Assembly (NCBI GenBank): GCA_002483135.1
Contig: DLHI01000020.1
Location: 1-64,000 of the forward strand
DNA from: Hyphomonadaceae bacterium UBA7672
GTDB lineage: Bacteria; Pseudomonadota; Alphaproteobacteria; Caulobacterales; Hyphomonadaceae
Length of the DNA stretch: 64,000 nt
Direction: 5' to 3'
Below, piece by piece: positions 35,201 to 43,700 of the stretch. Each line of letters opens with the position of its first letter. Position 1 is the first letter of the stretch. The notes beneath the pieces are model-generated. The model saw only the letters and a list, made by a program, of their open reading frames with translations. It was not told where the DNA came from and ran no database searches. The position numbers and the translations under genes are program-made.

Positions 35201-35228
35201 TTGACACCGGTTTCCGTGGAGCTAGGGT
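35201..35228 (+). promoter_or_regulatory. Candidate promoter and LacI-type operator before the esterase gene
   Basis: TTGACA (35201-35206) and TAGGGT (35223-35228) form a plausible -35/-10 pair with a 16-base spacer. TGACACCGGTTTCC at 35202-35215 overlaps the -35. The same 14 bases occur, reversed, before kduI at 40383-40396, and a near-symmetrical version occurs at 41615-41628. Confidence 0.6.
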
Positions 35229-35250
35229 CTTGCGGGTTGAATGAGCGCCC

Positions 35251-35365
35251 CACGGCTTGTCATCCCGGCCGCAGCGAAGCGGAGAGCCGGGATCCATCGT
35301 GAGGGTGTCGGGATGGCGCAATGGGTCCCGGATAGCGCTTCGCGCTTCCGGGATGACAGGCCGTG
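35251..35365. repeat. Palindromic dispersed repeat in the esterase leader
   Basis: Left arm CACGGCTTGTCATCCCGG (35251-35268) pairs with CCGGGATGACAGGCCGTG (35348-35365) with one mismatch. It belongs to the same general family as the elements at 17538 and 32440, and lies between the candidate promoter and the start codon. The rest of 35019-35406 is the rplU leader and the promoter region. Confidence 0.85.
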
Positions 35366-35406
35366 AGGGTGTTGGCGGTGAGTGTGTTGGAAGCGGGGAC
35401 CGCAGC

Positions 35407-36981
35407 GTGGAATTGAGCCGTCGCCATCTCGTTCTTGCCGGCGCCACCCTGCTGGGAGGGTGCGTATCGCCGGCTTCGGCGGCGCCGGGGGCTCGGCCGG
35501 AGGTGGAGCTGACGTCCGGACGGGTGCGCGGGCAGTGGGCCGGGGCCGTGCGGGAGTTTCTCGGTATTCCCTATGGCGCGGATACCGCGCTGCGGCGGTT
35601 TCTTCCGCCTCTGCCGGTTACGCGGTGGACGGGCGTGCGCGAGGCGACGGCTTATGGCGCGGCGTGTCCGCAGGGCGGCGATGCGCGGGGCGAGGCGAGG
35701 AGCGAGGACTGCCTCGTCCTCAATGTCTGGGCGCGCGAACACGTGGCCAACGCGAAGCGGCCGGTGCTCGTCTATATTCATGGCGGTGGGTACACGTCGG
35801 GGTCGGGCGCGAGCCCGCTGACGCATGGCGCGAACCTGGCGGCGCGGGGCGATGTCGTGGTGGTGACGCTGAACCACCGGCTCAACGTGTTGGGGCATCT
35901 GTCGCTGGGCGGGATCGCGGGCGCGGACTATGCGGCGTCGGGCAATGCAGGCTTGCTTGATCTTGTTCTGGCGCTGGAATGGGTGCGCGACAATGCGGCG
36001 GCGTTTGGCGGGGACGCGGGCAATGTCACGCTGTTCGGGCAGTCGGGGGGCGGGGCGAAGATTGCTTGCCTGATGGCGATGCCGGCGGCGAAGGGCCTGT
36101 TCCATCGCGTGTGGACGATGAGCGGGCAGCAGGTGACCGTGCAGGGGCCTCGCGGCGCGGGCGCGCGCGCGAAGGCGGTGATGGAGCATCTGGGCATGGG
36201 CGTCGATGCGCTGCGCACGATGCCGGTGGCGCAGTTGCTGGGCGCGCTGCAGGCGAGGGACCCGACCATTGCGGGCGCGCGCGTCTACTGGGGGCCGGTG
36301 CTGGATGCGGCGTTGCCGGTGCATCCGTTCTGGCCGGAGGCGCCGGCGTTGTCGGCGCACATTCCGATGGTGATGGGGAATACGCGCGAGGAGACGGGCT
36401 CGCTCATCGCACGCGGCGATCCTTCGATCTTTGAGCTGACGTGGGACACGCTGCCGGCGCGGCTGGAGCGCGACATGGTGAGCGATGTCGATGTGCACGC
36501 GGCGATCGCGATGTACCGGCGGCTTTATCCGGAGCTGCCGCCGGCGCAGGTGTTCATCAGGGCAACGAGCGCGGGGCGTTCATGGCGGGCGCAGGTGATC
36601 GAGGCGGAAGCGCGGGCAAGGCAGGGCGCGCCGACATGGGTCTACCAGCTCGACTATCCATCGCGTGGGAGCGGCGGGCGGTATGGCGCGTATCACATGC
36701 TCGACATTCCGCTGGTGTTCGCGAACACGGCGGCGGAAGGCGCGGATACGGGCGATGATGAAGCCGCGCGCGCGATGGCGGCTGCGATGAGTGATGCGCT
36801 GTTGAGGTTTGCGCGGAAGGGCGATCCGAATGGCGGCGCGTTACCCGCGTGGCCGCAACATGATCTCGCGCAGCGCGACACGATGATGTTCGACGTGACG
36901 ACGCGGGTAGAGTCCGATCCGCGCGGCGAGGAACGGCGCTTCTTCGGCCGCGCGCCGTACATCCAGCCGGGGACGTACTAG
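35407..36981 (+). CDS. Secreted type-B carboxylesterase
   Basis: This 524-residue alpha/beta hydrolase of the carboxylesterase type-B family has its nucleophile in FGQSGGGAKIA, an acid in GNTREETGSL and a histidine in GAYHMLDIPLVF. SEDCLVLNVW and IHGGGYTSGSG are hallmark segments. The N-terminus has an Arg pair (LSRRHLVLAG) and a lipobox-like LLGGC, so it is likely an exported lipoprotein. The GTG start at 35407 is chosen because upstream codons fall in a repeat. A shared operator motif suggests control with the uronate genes, possibly as a polysaccharide de-esterifying enzyme. Confidence 0.88.
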   Translation: MELSRRHLVLAGATLLGGCVSPASAAPGARPEVELTSGRVRGQWAGAVREFLGIPYGADTALRRFLPPLPVTRWTGVREATAYGAACPQGGDARGEARSEDCLVLNVWAREHVANAKRPVLVYIHGGGYTSGSGASPLTHGANLAARGDVVVVTLNHRLNVLGHLSLGGIAGADYAASGNAGLLDLVLALEWVRDNAAAFGGDAGNVTLFGQSGGGAKIACLMAMPAAKGLFHRVWTMSGQQVTVQGPRGAGARAKAVMEHLGMGVDALRTMPVAQLLGALQARDPTIAGARVYWGPVLDAALPVHPFWPEAPALSAHIPMVMGNTREETGSLIARGDPSIFELTWDTLPARLERDMVSDVDVHAAIAMYRRLYPELPPAQVFIRATSAGRSWRAQVIEAEARARQGAPTWVYQLDYPSRGSGGRYGAYHMLDIPLVFANTAAEGADTGDDEAARAMAAAMSDALLRFARKGDPNGGALPAWPQHDLAQRDTMMFDVTTRVESDPRGEERRFFGRAPYIQPGTY

Positions 36982-37256
36982 GCGTCGGCGTACACGAACT
37001 CCACCAGATACACGTTCTCACCCGGACCATGATTGGCGATTTTCAGCAGGTCGACAACGCCGGCGAACCCGGACTTGCGGGCTAGCGCGGGTGTGATGTC
37101 GCTGAGGCTGATCTGTTTGACCGACGTGACGTCGATGAAGCCGGGGCCGACCTTGTAGCGGCCGCCAGGTTTCACGCGCGGACTCTGCCAGATGCGGATG
37201 CTGCAGGTGACTGCGCCGGCGATGACTTTCTCGCGGATGTGCTTGGCGAAGACCAT
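36978..37256 (-). CDS. ASCH/PUA-like domain protein
   Basis: This 92-residue protein resembles ASCH-type RNA-binding domains: MVFAKHIREKVIAGAVTCSI, WQSPRVKPGGRYKVG (the G-K/R-Y-V signature) and VYLVEFVY at the end. The start at 37256 matches the domain's N-terminus. It overlaps the esterase 3' end by four bases on the opposite strand and is divergent from a Cys-rich gene. Function unproven. Confidence 0.65.
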   Translation of the reverse strand: MVFAKHIREKVIAGAVTCSIRIWQSPRVKPGGRYKVGPGFIDVTSVKQISLSDITPALARKSGFAGVVDLLKIANHGPGENVYLVEFVYADA

Positions 37257-37320
37257 AGGGCGCTGTCTAACATCGATTGTGCGTTTGGTGTCTTCCAGCA
37301 ACAATCGTAGAAGCTCGCTT

Positions 37321-37731
37321 ATGACTGAAATTCACCTGATCTGCGCCAAGTGCCATACGCCGCTTACGCGGCGCTGCCGGATCGGAGCGGCTTCTGATCG
37401 CATTGAAGATGTGCCGGACGCCGAGCCCGTTGTACCGGCGGGCGTGATTGTTCGACTGGAAGCTGAAGCAACCCGCACGTTGCTGTTGCCGAATGGCGAA
37501 CAGGAGGTGCAACGTGTCTCTCAGGCTGGAGCTTATTCGGTTTGCCCGGAAGACGTTATTGACGGCGTGCTCCGGTCGAGCGGAGTTGATAATGGGTGCT
37601 GCGGGTCAGACGGATGCGACGGGCCAAACCGGTCATGCATCTGTGGCCAAGTCGTTGCGACTCAATGGAGCGACTGCTGGACCCAAGCGGAAGTTCGCTT
37701 CGAACCTGATGCAGTGAAGCAGGTCGATTAA
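37321..37731 (+). CDS. Cysteine-rich small protein of unknown function
   Basis: This 136-residue protein has ten cysteines. Cys8, Cys11 and Cys19 lie at the N-terminus (CAKCHTPLTRRC), Cys75 lies in the middle, and a dense cluster follows at 93-108 (GCCGSDGCDGPNRSCICG), with Cys119 near the end. A metal-binding, probably zinc, protein is likely. No signal peptide is seen. ATG 37321 is chosen over upstream starts that lack similar features. It is divergent from the ASCH-like gene (64-base gap) and convergent with kdgK. Confidence 0.65.
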   Translation: MTEIHLICAKCHTPLTRRCRIGAASDRIEDVPDAEPVVPAGVIVRLEAEATRTLLLPNGEQEVQRVSQAGAYSVCPEDVIDGVLRSSGVDNGCCGSDGCDGPNRSCICGQVVATQWSDCWTQAEVRFEPDAVKQVD

Positions 37732-37732
37732 C

Positions 37733-38731
37733 CTAACGCCGCACGTCTTTCCCGCCAGAGCTCATCAGGGCGCGGATCTGGGATTCGCTGGCGTGGCTGG
37801 AGTCGCCCACTTGGCCGTGTTTGGCGGCGGCGGTGTGGAGGGCGAAGTTCAGGGCGTCGTCAGCGCGCCAGCCCTTGAGAAGGCCGTGGATGAGGCCGCC
37901 GGCGAAGGCGTCGCCGCCGCCGATGCGGTCGACGACGTTGCCGAGTTCGAGGGGCTTCGCTTGCGTCAGCGTTCCATCGCGATGGTGCAGTGTAGCGCCG
38001 AGCGAGAAGGCGTCGACAGCGTGGGTCGTGCGCCTGGTGGCCGCGATGCGCTGGAGTTTGGGGAACGCTTGGAACGCGGCGGCGGCGGCGGCGTTGCGGT
38101 CTGCGAACTTCTGGCCGAGCACGAGGGCGATGTCACGTTCGTCGATGAAGGCGAGGGTGGAGGATTCCAGAAGCTTGCGCAGGATCGGCGCGCCGGTTTC
38201 CTTGCGGGCTTCCCAGAGTTTGGCGCGGTAGTTGCCGTCGAACGAGATGGGGATGTTCGCGGCGTTGGCGGCGGCGACGGCGGCGAGCGCGGCGTCGCCT
38301 CCCGTGGCGCTGACGGCCGGGGTGATGCCGGAGACATGCAGCATGGCGGCGCCGGCGAGCGCTATGGTCCAGACAATCGCATCGGCCTGTTCGGCGAAGG
38401 CGGAGCCGGCGCGGTCGTAGACGATTTCGGAGGGGCGCAGCACGGCGCCGGGTGTCAGGAAGTAGAGGCCCATGCGGCCGGAGGTGACGCGGATGGCGGA
38501 GACATCGACGCCGTGACGGCGGAGTTCATCGCGCGCGGCGTGGCCGAGGGGATTGTCAGGCAGGACGGTGGCCATTGCGGCTTGTCCGCCGAGGCGGGAG
38601 ACGCAGATGGCGACATTGGCTTCGGCGCCGCCGATATGGGCGGCGAGTTGTGGCGTCTGCAGCAACATCTCGCCCTGGGGAGCGGAGAGGCGCACCAGCA
38701 TTTCACCGAAGCAGACGAGCTTGGCCGTCAT
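37733..38731 (-). CDS. kdgK: 2-dehydro-3-deoxygluconokinase (PfkB family)
   Basis: This 332-residue ribokinase-family sugar kinase probably phosphorylates 2-keto-3-deoxygluconate to KDPG. It shows ICVSRLGGQAAMATVLPDN, the substrate region SGRMGLYFLTPG and the ATP/catalytic motif DRIGGGDAFAGGLIHGLL. It overlaps kduD by four bases, and together with kduI they form the uronate-degradation operon. Confidence 0.92.
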   Translation of the reverse strand: MTAKLVCFGEMLVRLSAPQGEMLLQTPQLAAHIGGAEANVAICVSRLGGQAAMATVLPDNPLGHAARDELRRHGVDVSAIRVTSGRMGLYFLTPGAVLRPSEIVYDRAGSAFAEQADAIVWTIALAGAAMLHVSGITPAVSATGGDAALAAVAAANAANIPISFDGNYRAKLWEARKETGAPILRKLLESSTLAFIDERDIALVLGQKFADRNAAAAAAFQAFPKLQRIAATRRTTHAVDAFSLGATLHHRDGTLTQAKPLELGNVVDRIGGGDAFAGGLIHGLLKGWRADDALNFALHTAAAKHGQVGDSSHASESQIRALMSSGGKDVRR

Positions 38732-39486
38732 CGCGCGAGCCAGCCTCCGTCCACGGGAATGATCGCGCCGTGAATATAGTCAGCAGCGGTAGAGGCAAGG
38801 AAGGCCGCGGCGCCGCCGATGTCCTTCGGATCGCCCCAGCGGCCAGCGGGGATGCGGGCGAGGATGTCGCGGCTGCGTTGCGGATCGGCGCGCAGGGCCT
38901 CGGTGTTGTTGGTCTCGATATAGCCGGGGGCGATGGCGTTGACGTTGACGCGTTTGGCCGCCCACTCGTTGGCCATCGCGCGCGTGATGCCGGCGAGACC
39001 GCTTTTTGCGGCGGCGTAGCTCGGCACGCGGATGCCGCCCTGGAAGGAGAGCAGCGAGGCGATCTGGACGATCTTTCCTTTTTGGCTGTTGGCGAAGCAG
39101 TGCTTCGCGAACGCCTGGGAAAGGAAGAAGACGGACTTGAGGTTGGTGTCGATGACCGCGTCCCAGTCTTCCTCGGTGAAGTCGACCGCGTCGGCGCGGC
39201 GGATGATGCCGGCGTTGTTGACGAGGATGTCGGCATGGTCGAGGGCGCTGACGGTTTCGCTGACGATGCGCGCAACCGGTTCGGTGCTGGAGAGGTCAGC
39301 CGAGATCGAGACGAAGCGGCGGCCCGTCTGCTTCACCAACTCGCCGGTTTCGGTGGGCGCGGTGCGGCCCACTGCGGCGATATCCGCGCCGGCTTCAGCC
39401 AGTGAGACCGCGATGGCCTGGCCGATGCCGGTGTTGGCGCCGGTGACGATGGCGGTCTTGCCAGCGAGGGAGAAGGGGCTGCTCAT
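38728..39486 (-). CDS. kduD: 2-deoxy-D-gluconate 3-dehydrogenase, SDR family
   Basis: This 252-residue SDR likely converts 2,5-diketo-3-deoxygluconate to 2-keto-3-deoxygluconate. Motifs are TGANTGIGQAIAVSLAEAG, LVNNAGIIRR, the serine in QIASLLSF and YxxxK as YAAAK, with PGYIETNNTEALR typical of KduD. It overlaps kduI and kdgK by four bases each, consistent with coupled translation. Confidence 0.93.
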   Translation of the reverse strand: MSSPFSLAGKTAIVTGANTGIGQAIAVSLAEAGADIAAVGRTAPTETGELVKQTGRRFVSISADLSSTEPVARIVSETVSALDHADILVNNAGIIRRADAVDFTEEDWDAVIDTNLKSVFFLSQAFAKHCFANSQKGKIVQIASLLSFQGGIRVPSYAAAKSGLAGITRAMANEWAAKRVNVNAIAPGYIETNNTEALRADPQRSRDILARIPAGRWGDPKDIGGAAAFLASTAADYIHGAIIPVDGGWLAR

Positions 39487-40331
39487 TTCAGCTGGCAGAT
39501 ATCGAGCTGGTTCATGTCGGTGTAGTCGAGGTTTTCGCCGCCCATGGCCCAGATGAAGGTATAGGCGGCCGTGCCGGCGCCCATGTGGATCGACCATGGC
39601 GGCGACATGACGGCTTCCTCGTTCGCCATCACGATGGAGCGGCTGTCTTCGGGCTCACCCATGAAGTGGAAGACGCGATCGTTGGGGCCGAGACCGAAAT
39701 AGAGGTACACTTCCGAGCGACGGTCATGCAGGTGCGGCGGCATAGTGTTCCACACGCTGCCCTGCTTCAGGATCGTCATGCCGAGCAGGAGCTGGCACGA
39801 CTTCACCTTTGCGGGCACGACGAACTGATAGATCGTGCGCTCGTTCGATGTTTCGGGCGCGCCGCGTTCGAGCGGGACTGCAGTCTCAATGGAAATCTTG
39901 GCGACTTCGTAGCGCGCGTGGGCGGGCGTCGAGACGAGGTAGAAGCGCGCGGGCTTCGATGCGTCCTTCGATTTGAAGACGACTTTCTCCGAACCCATCG
40001 GAATGTAGAGGCCGTCGCGCTGGGCGAGGTCGTGCGAGACGCCATCGACTTCGATCACGCCGGGGCCGTCGCCGATGTTGATTGCGCCGATCTCGCGGCG
40101 CTCGAGGAAGGGCTTGCCCTTGGCGGAGGCGGGCTCGGTCTGAGCGGGGAGTTCGATCGCTTGCGCGATGGGCGCTGCGCCGCCGACGACCATGCGTTCG
40201 TTATGACAGTAATTGAGCGTGACCTTGTCGGGCTGAAACAGGCCGCTGATCAGGTAGCGCGCCCGCAGGTCGTCATTGCTGGCCCCGGCCATCATGTCCG
40301 GATGGGTGGCGTGATAGGTCTTCTCGAACAT
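39483..40331 (-). CDS. kduI: 5-dehydro-4-deoxy-D-glucuronate isomerase
   Basis: This 282-residue cupin isomerase acts on the unsaturated uronate product of pectin-type lyases (DKI to DKII). The metal-binding cupin motif is visible in TMPPHLHDRRSEVYLYF, and the family sequence FEKTYHATHPDMMAGASNDD is at the start. ATG 40331 gives the normal N-terminus. It is first in the kduI-kduD-kdgK operon and has a shared operator motif 52 bases upstream. Confidence 0.95.
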   Translation of the reverse strand: MFEKTYHATHPDMMAGASNDDLRARYLISGLFQPDKVTLNYCHNERMVVGGAAPIAQAIELPAQTEPASAKGKPFLERREIGAINIGDGPGVIEVDGVSHDLAQRDGLYIPMGSEKVVFKSKDASKPARFYLVSTPAHARYEVAKISIETAVPLERGAPETSNERTIYQFVVPAKVKSCQLLLGMTILKQGSVWNTMPPHLHDRRSEVYLYFGLGPNDRVFHFMGEPEDSRSIVMANEEAVMSPPWSIHMGAGTAAYTFIWAMGGENLDYTDMNQLDICQLK

Positions 40332-40382
40332 CGCTGTTCCTCCCTTTGGAACATTCGTTTGGCGCACTGCCTGCGTGCGTTT

Positions 40383-40396
40383 GGAAACCGGTGTCA
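40383..40396. promoter_or_regulatory. Candidate LacI-type operator before kduI
   Basis: GGAAACCGGTGTCA here is the reverse complement of TGACACCGGTTTCC at 35202-35215, an exact 14-base match. It lies between the lacI stop and the kduI start. Confidence 0.6.
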
Positions 40397-40439
40397 TAGA
40401 CAGGCGAACAGGGGCGCCGGTCAAGTCCTGTCGCGAAGC

Positions 40440-41522
40440 TCATGCCTTAACGGGCCCGCTGGATGCGCGCACGACGAGTGTGGGGTGGACTTCGCCCTGG
40501 CGATCTTCTTCCTGCGGTTCTTTCGTGAGGCGGTCGCCGATCAGGCGGACAGACGCCATCCGGCCCGAGGCGCGAATGGGCAGCAATACCGTGGTGAGCG
40601 CGGGCCACATGCGCGAGGCGAGCGGGCTGTCGTCGAAGCCAACGACAGAGACGTCCTTGCCGATATCGAGTCCCGTTTCGCGGATGGCCTGGCAGACGCC
40701 GGCGGCCATCTCGTCATTGCCACAGAACACGGCGGTGGGGCGCGTCTGCATCGCCATCAGGCGGCGGCCGGCCTCGACGCCGGACTGGAAGGTGTAGCCG
40801 GCGCGCAGGTCGAGCTTCTTGTCGAGAGCGAGGTCGGCAGTCTTAAGGCCTTCGACAAAGCCGCGGCGGCGTTCGTGCGAGGAGCGGAAAGTGTCGGGGC
40901 CCGAGACGTGGGCGATGATCCTGTGGCCAAGGCCGGCGAGATGCTCGGCAGCCTGGCGCGCGCCTTCGCTGTCGTTGGTGACGATGGAGTGTTCGGGTTC
41001 ATCCAGCAGAACCGATGCGATGCGGATGTAGGGCGTGTCGTGTTCGCGCAGGACGGCGACGAGATCTTCGTCCTCGGACACGGACGAGGGCAGGATCACG
41101 CCCGCGAGTTTCTGGCGGTCGATAAACCCGCGCACGCCGCTGAGGAAATCCTTGTCGCGCCGGTTGCACGGATGGATCGCCAGTTCGAGGCCCGAGCCGC
41201 GAATGATGTCGAGGATGCCCTGCTGCGTGTCGATGACGTGTTGCGGGTTTGGATTGTCGTAGATGAGACCGACCAGATAGGAGCGACGCGAGGCGAGGCC
41301 GCGTGCGACGGGATCGGGCGCGTAGCCCAGATCCTTGATCACCGTCTCGATGCGCTCACGCGTTTCCTTGTTCACGAACGGGCTCTGGTTGATGACGCGC
41401 GAGACCGTCTTCTTCGACACGTTGGCGAGGCGCGCGACATCGTTGATCGTCGGGCGGCGGCGCGGCTCGTTGACGGGAAGTGCAGGGCGCTCGGATGGGC
41501 CGGGCTTCATTGTCTTCTTCAT
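40440..41522 (-). CDS. LacI-family transcriptional regulator
   Basis: This 360-residue repressor has a LacI helix-turn-helix (TINDVARLANVSKKTVSRVIN, about residues 25-45), the hinge helix (ARGLASRRSYLVGLI) and a periplasmic-binding-like effector domain (to about 345). It is next to kduI, so uronate intermediates are likely effectors, by inference. It probably acts at the shared TGACACCGGT motifs. It is divergent from the GH43 gene, with one motif between them. Confidence 0.92.
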   Translation of the reverse strand: MKKTMKPGPSERPALPVNEPRRRPTINDVARLANVSKKTVSRVINQSPFVNKETRERIETVIKDLGYAPDPVARGLASRRSYLVGLIYDNPNPQHVIDTQQGILDIIRGSGLELAIHPCNRRDKDFLSGVRGFIDRQKLAGVILPSSVSEDEDLVAVLREHDTPYIRIASVLLDEPEHSIVTNDSEGARQAAEHLAGLGHRIIAHVSGPDTFRSSHERRRGFVEGLKTADLALDKKLDLRAGYTFQSGVEAGRRLMAMQTRPTAVFCGNDEMAAGVCQAIRETGLDIGKDVSVVGFDDSPLASRMWPALTTVLLPIRASGRMASVRLIGDRLTKEPQEEDRQGEVHPTLVVRASSGPVKA

Positions 41523-41614
41523 GTCCCATGCTTTGCGCGCGAGGCGGACAGGCCGTCAAGGCGGACAATGAAGGCTGGCCGAGCGGCAATATCCACTTTC
41601 GGTCGGGCGAGCAT

Positions 41615-41628
41615 TGACACCGGTGACA
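41615..41628. promoter_or_regulatory. Candidate LacI-type operator between lacI and the GH43 gene
   Basis: TGACACCGGTGACA forms a near-symmetrical site around CACCGGTG. It shares the core TGACACCGGT with the sites at 35202 and 40383. Its position fits control of both the divergent GH43 gene and lacI itself. Confidence 0.65.
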
Positions 41629-41667
41629 ATAAGGGAAATCGTGACGGAATACAATGGGAGGATCGCG

Positions 41668-43311
41668 ATGGCGCACTTGACCCGGCGGATTGTCCTAGCA
41701 GGCCTGCCTGCATTGGGTCCGGCGCTGGCGGGATGCGCCGGCGGCCCGGGCGCTGTTGTGTCGCCGCTTTCGCGCCGGGAGGAGGAAATCTCGCCTGCGG
41801 GGCTCGACTGGGCGCACCTGAAATGGCGGCGCGGGATCGAGAATCAGCGGCGCGCCGACAATGGCGACGGGACGTTTCTCAATCCGATCCTGTCGGGCGA
41901 CCATCCTGATCCGACCATTCTGCGCGATGGGGATCGGTGGCTGATGACGTTCTCGTCGTTCGAATCCTATCCCGGGCTGGTGATCTGGGAGAGTCGCGAC
42001 CTGGTGAACTGGACGCCGCTTGTCGCAGCGCTGAAGACGAATGTCGGATCGGTTTGGGCGCCGGAGCTGTGCAAGCATGGCGGGCGGTACTTCCTCTACA
42101 TACCGGCGCGGTTTCCGGACAAGCGCTCGATCTATGTGATCCACGCGGAGAAGCCTGAAGGTCCGTGGAGCGAGCCGATCGATCTTGAGCTGCCGCGCCA
42201 TATCGATCCGGGTCATGCGCTGGGGGAGGATGGATCGCGCTGGCTGTTCCTGTCGGGCGGGGATCGCATCCGGTTGAGCGACGACGGCCTTTCGACCGTG
42301 AGCGAGGTCGAGCACGTTTATGATCCGTGGCGCTATCCGGATGAGTGGGTGGTGGAGGGCTTTGCGCCGGAGGGGCCGAAGATCCTGCGACGGGGAGAGT
42401 GGTTCTATCTGATCACGGCGGTGGGCGGCACGGCGGGGCCGCCGACGGGGCATATGGTGATCGTCGCGCGCTCGCGGTCGATCCATGGGCCGTGGGAGCA
42501 TGACCCGGAAAACCCCATTGTGCGGACATGGTCGTCGCGGGAGAAATGGTGGTCACGCGGGCATGCGACGTTGTTCGAAGGGCCGGGCGGCAAGTGGTGG
42601 ATGGTCTATCACGGCTATGAGAACGGGTTCTGGACGCTGGGGCGGCAGTGTCTTCTGGATCCTGTTGAGTGGACGGATGACGGCTGGTTCAGGCCCACGG
42701 GCGGGGATTTGTCGACGCCGCTGAAGAAGCCGGTGAATGTTGCGGGCGCTGCGCACGGCATGGCGCTGTCGGATGATTTTTCGAGGGACCGCATAGGCGT
42801 GCACTGGGCGTTTCATGCGCCGGGGCCGAACGAGAGTGCGCGTGTGTCGCGCGATGACGACGGGCTGGTGTTGAAGGGATCAGGCGCAACGCCGACGGAC
42901 AGCCGACCGCTGACCTTCATCTGCGGCGATCTTGGCTATGAGGTCGAAGCCGATATCGAACTTGAGGGCGAGACGGAGGCGGGGCTGCTGCTGTTCTATT
43001 CGCCGAAGCTCTATTGCGGGCTTGGGTTCAGCGAACGTGGTCTGGTGATGCATCGCGTGGGCACGCAGCGGCGCGGGGCGGCGCCGGCGGACTTCGGGCG
43101 GCGGATGCAGATCAGGGTGCAGAATGACCGGCACATCGTGACATGCTGGACGCGGACGCCCGGAAGGGCGTGGGCGCAGTACGGCGTGCGGTTCGAGACG
43201 TCCGGCTACAACCACAACACCGCGTGGGATTTCCTGAGCCTGCGGCCGGCGTTGTATTGCGCAGGGAGTGGGAGCGCGCGGGTGCGGGGCGTGGCGTATC
43301 GGGCGCTTTAG
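41668..43311 (+). CDS. Glycoside hydrolase family 43 lipoprotein
   Basis: This 547-residue enzyme has the five-bladed GH43 domain (about 70-350) with the three expected acidic residues: Asp81 in DHPDPTILRD (base), Asp180 in HIDPG (modulator) and Glu235 in APEGPKI (acid). A C-terminal beta-sandwich (about 370-545) follows, as in GH43 enzymes with a DUF1349-like or laminin-like domain. The N-terminus has an Arg pair (TRRIVLAG) and a lipobox (ALAGC, Cys23). GH43 enzymes cleave arabinan, xylan or galactan side chains. It probably feeds the uronate pathway by trimming pectin-like glycans. Confidence 0.9.
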   Translation: MAHLTRRIVLAGLPALGPALAGCAGGPGAVVSPLSRREEEISPAGLDWAHLKWRRGIENQRRADNGDGTFLNPILSGDHPDPTILRDGDRWLMTFSSFESYPGLVIWESRDLVNWTPLVAALKTNVGSVWAPELCKHGGRYFLYIPARFPDKRSIYVIHAEKPEGPWSEPIDLELPRHIDPGHALGEDGSRWLFLSGGDRIRLSDDGLSTVSEVEHVYDPWRYPDEWVVEGFAPEGPKILRRGEWFYLITAVGGTAGPPTGHMVIVARSRSIHGPWEHDPENPIVRTWSSREKWWSRGHATLFEGPGGKWWMVYHGYENGFWTLGRQCLLDPVEWTDDGWFRPTGGDLSTPLKKPVNVAGAAHGMALSDDFSRDRIGVHWAFHAPGPNESARVSRDDDGLVLKGSGATPTDSRPLTFICGDLGYEVEADIELEGETEAGLLLFYSPKLYCGLGFSERGLVMHRVGTQRRGAAPADFGRRMQIRVQNDRHIVTCWTRTPGRAWAQYGVRFETSGYNHNTAWDFLSLRPALYCAGSGSARVRGVAYRAL

Positions 43312-43347
43312 CGCGCTGGACGTCCATATGGTCCGCATACGGGGTTG

Positions 43348-43376
43348 CCGTATGTACGGGTATGCCGTATATACGG
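43348..43376. promoter_or_regulatory. Tandem palindromes, candidate TA operator
   Basis: CCGTATGTACGG (43348-43359) and the perfect palindrome CCGTATATACGG (43365-43376) have centres 17 bases apart. The second overlaps the first codons of the toxin gene. This layout is typical of autoregulatory operators bound by an antitoxin. Confidence 0.7.
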
Positions 43377-43700
43377 TTGCTGAAAGACGTTGTCGAACTC
43401 GCAAGCTACCTGGCGGCAGCCGATGATGCGGGGCTGGACGAAGCGGCGTTGGAGGCGATCGTCGACACCGTCGCATTGCAGCCTGATATTGGCGATCTGA
43501 TTGCAGGCTCGGGTGGCGCGAGGAAGTTTCGCTGGGCGCGAAGGAACGAAGGCAAGAGCGGCGGCTACCGGATCATCACCTACTATCCCGGCGCCGCGCG
43601 CGTTTACCTGATCGATGTTTTTGCGAAGAACGCCAAGGCCAACCTCGACAAGGCTGAACTGAACGCGCTGAAGAAGCTGACCGCGACATTGGAGCGATAG
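43362..43700 (+). CDS. RelE/HigB-like toxin
   Basis: This 112-residue RelE-superfamily protein has ARKFRWARRNEGKSGGYRIITYY and VYLIDVFAKNAKANLDKAELNALKKLTATL at the C-terminus, the usual basic and aromatic pattern of ribosome-dependent or mRNA interferase toxins. The gene directly abuts the antitoxin gene. The start ATG 43362 is supported by the operator layout. Toxicity is inferred. Confidence 0.88.
   Translation: MPYIRLLKDVVELASYLAAADDAGLDEAALEAIVDTVALQPDIGDLIAGSGGARKFRWARRNEGKSGGYRIITYYPGAARVYLIDVFAKNAKANLDKAELNALKKLTATLER

Noticed and set aside
39585..41909. A 774-codon open frame on the plus strand opposite kduI and the LacI gene
   Set aside because: It is antisense to well-recognised genes, has low-complexity composition typical of GC-rich shadow frames, and shows no domain.
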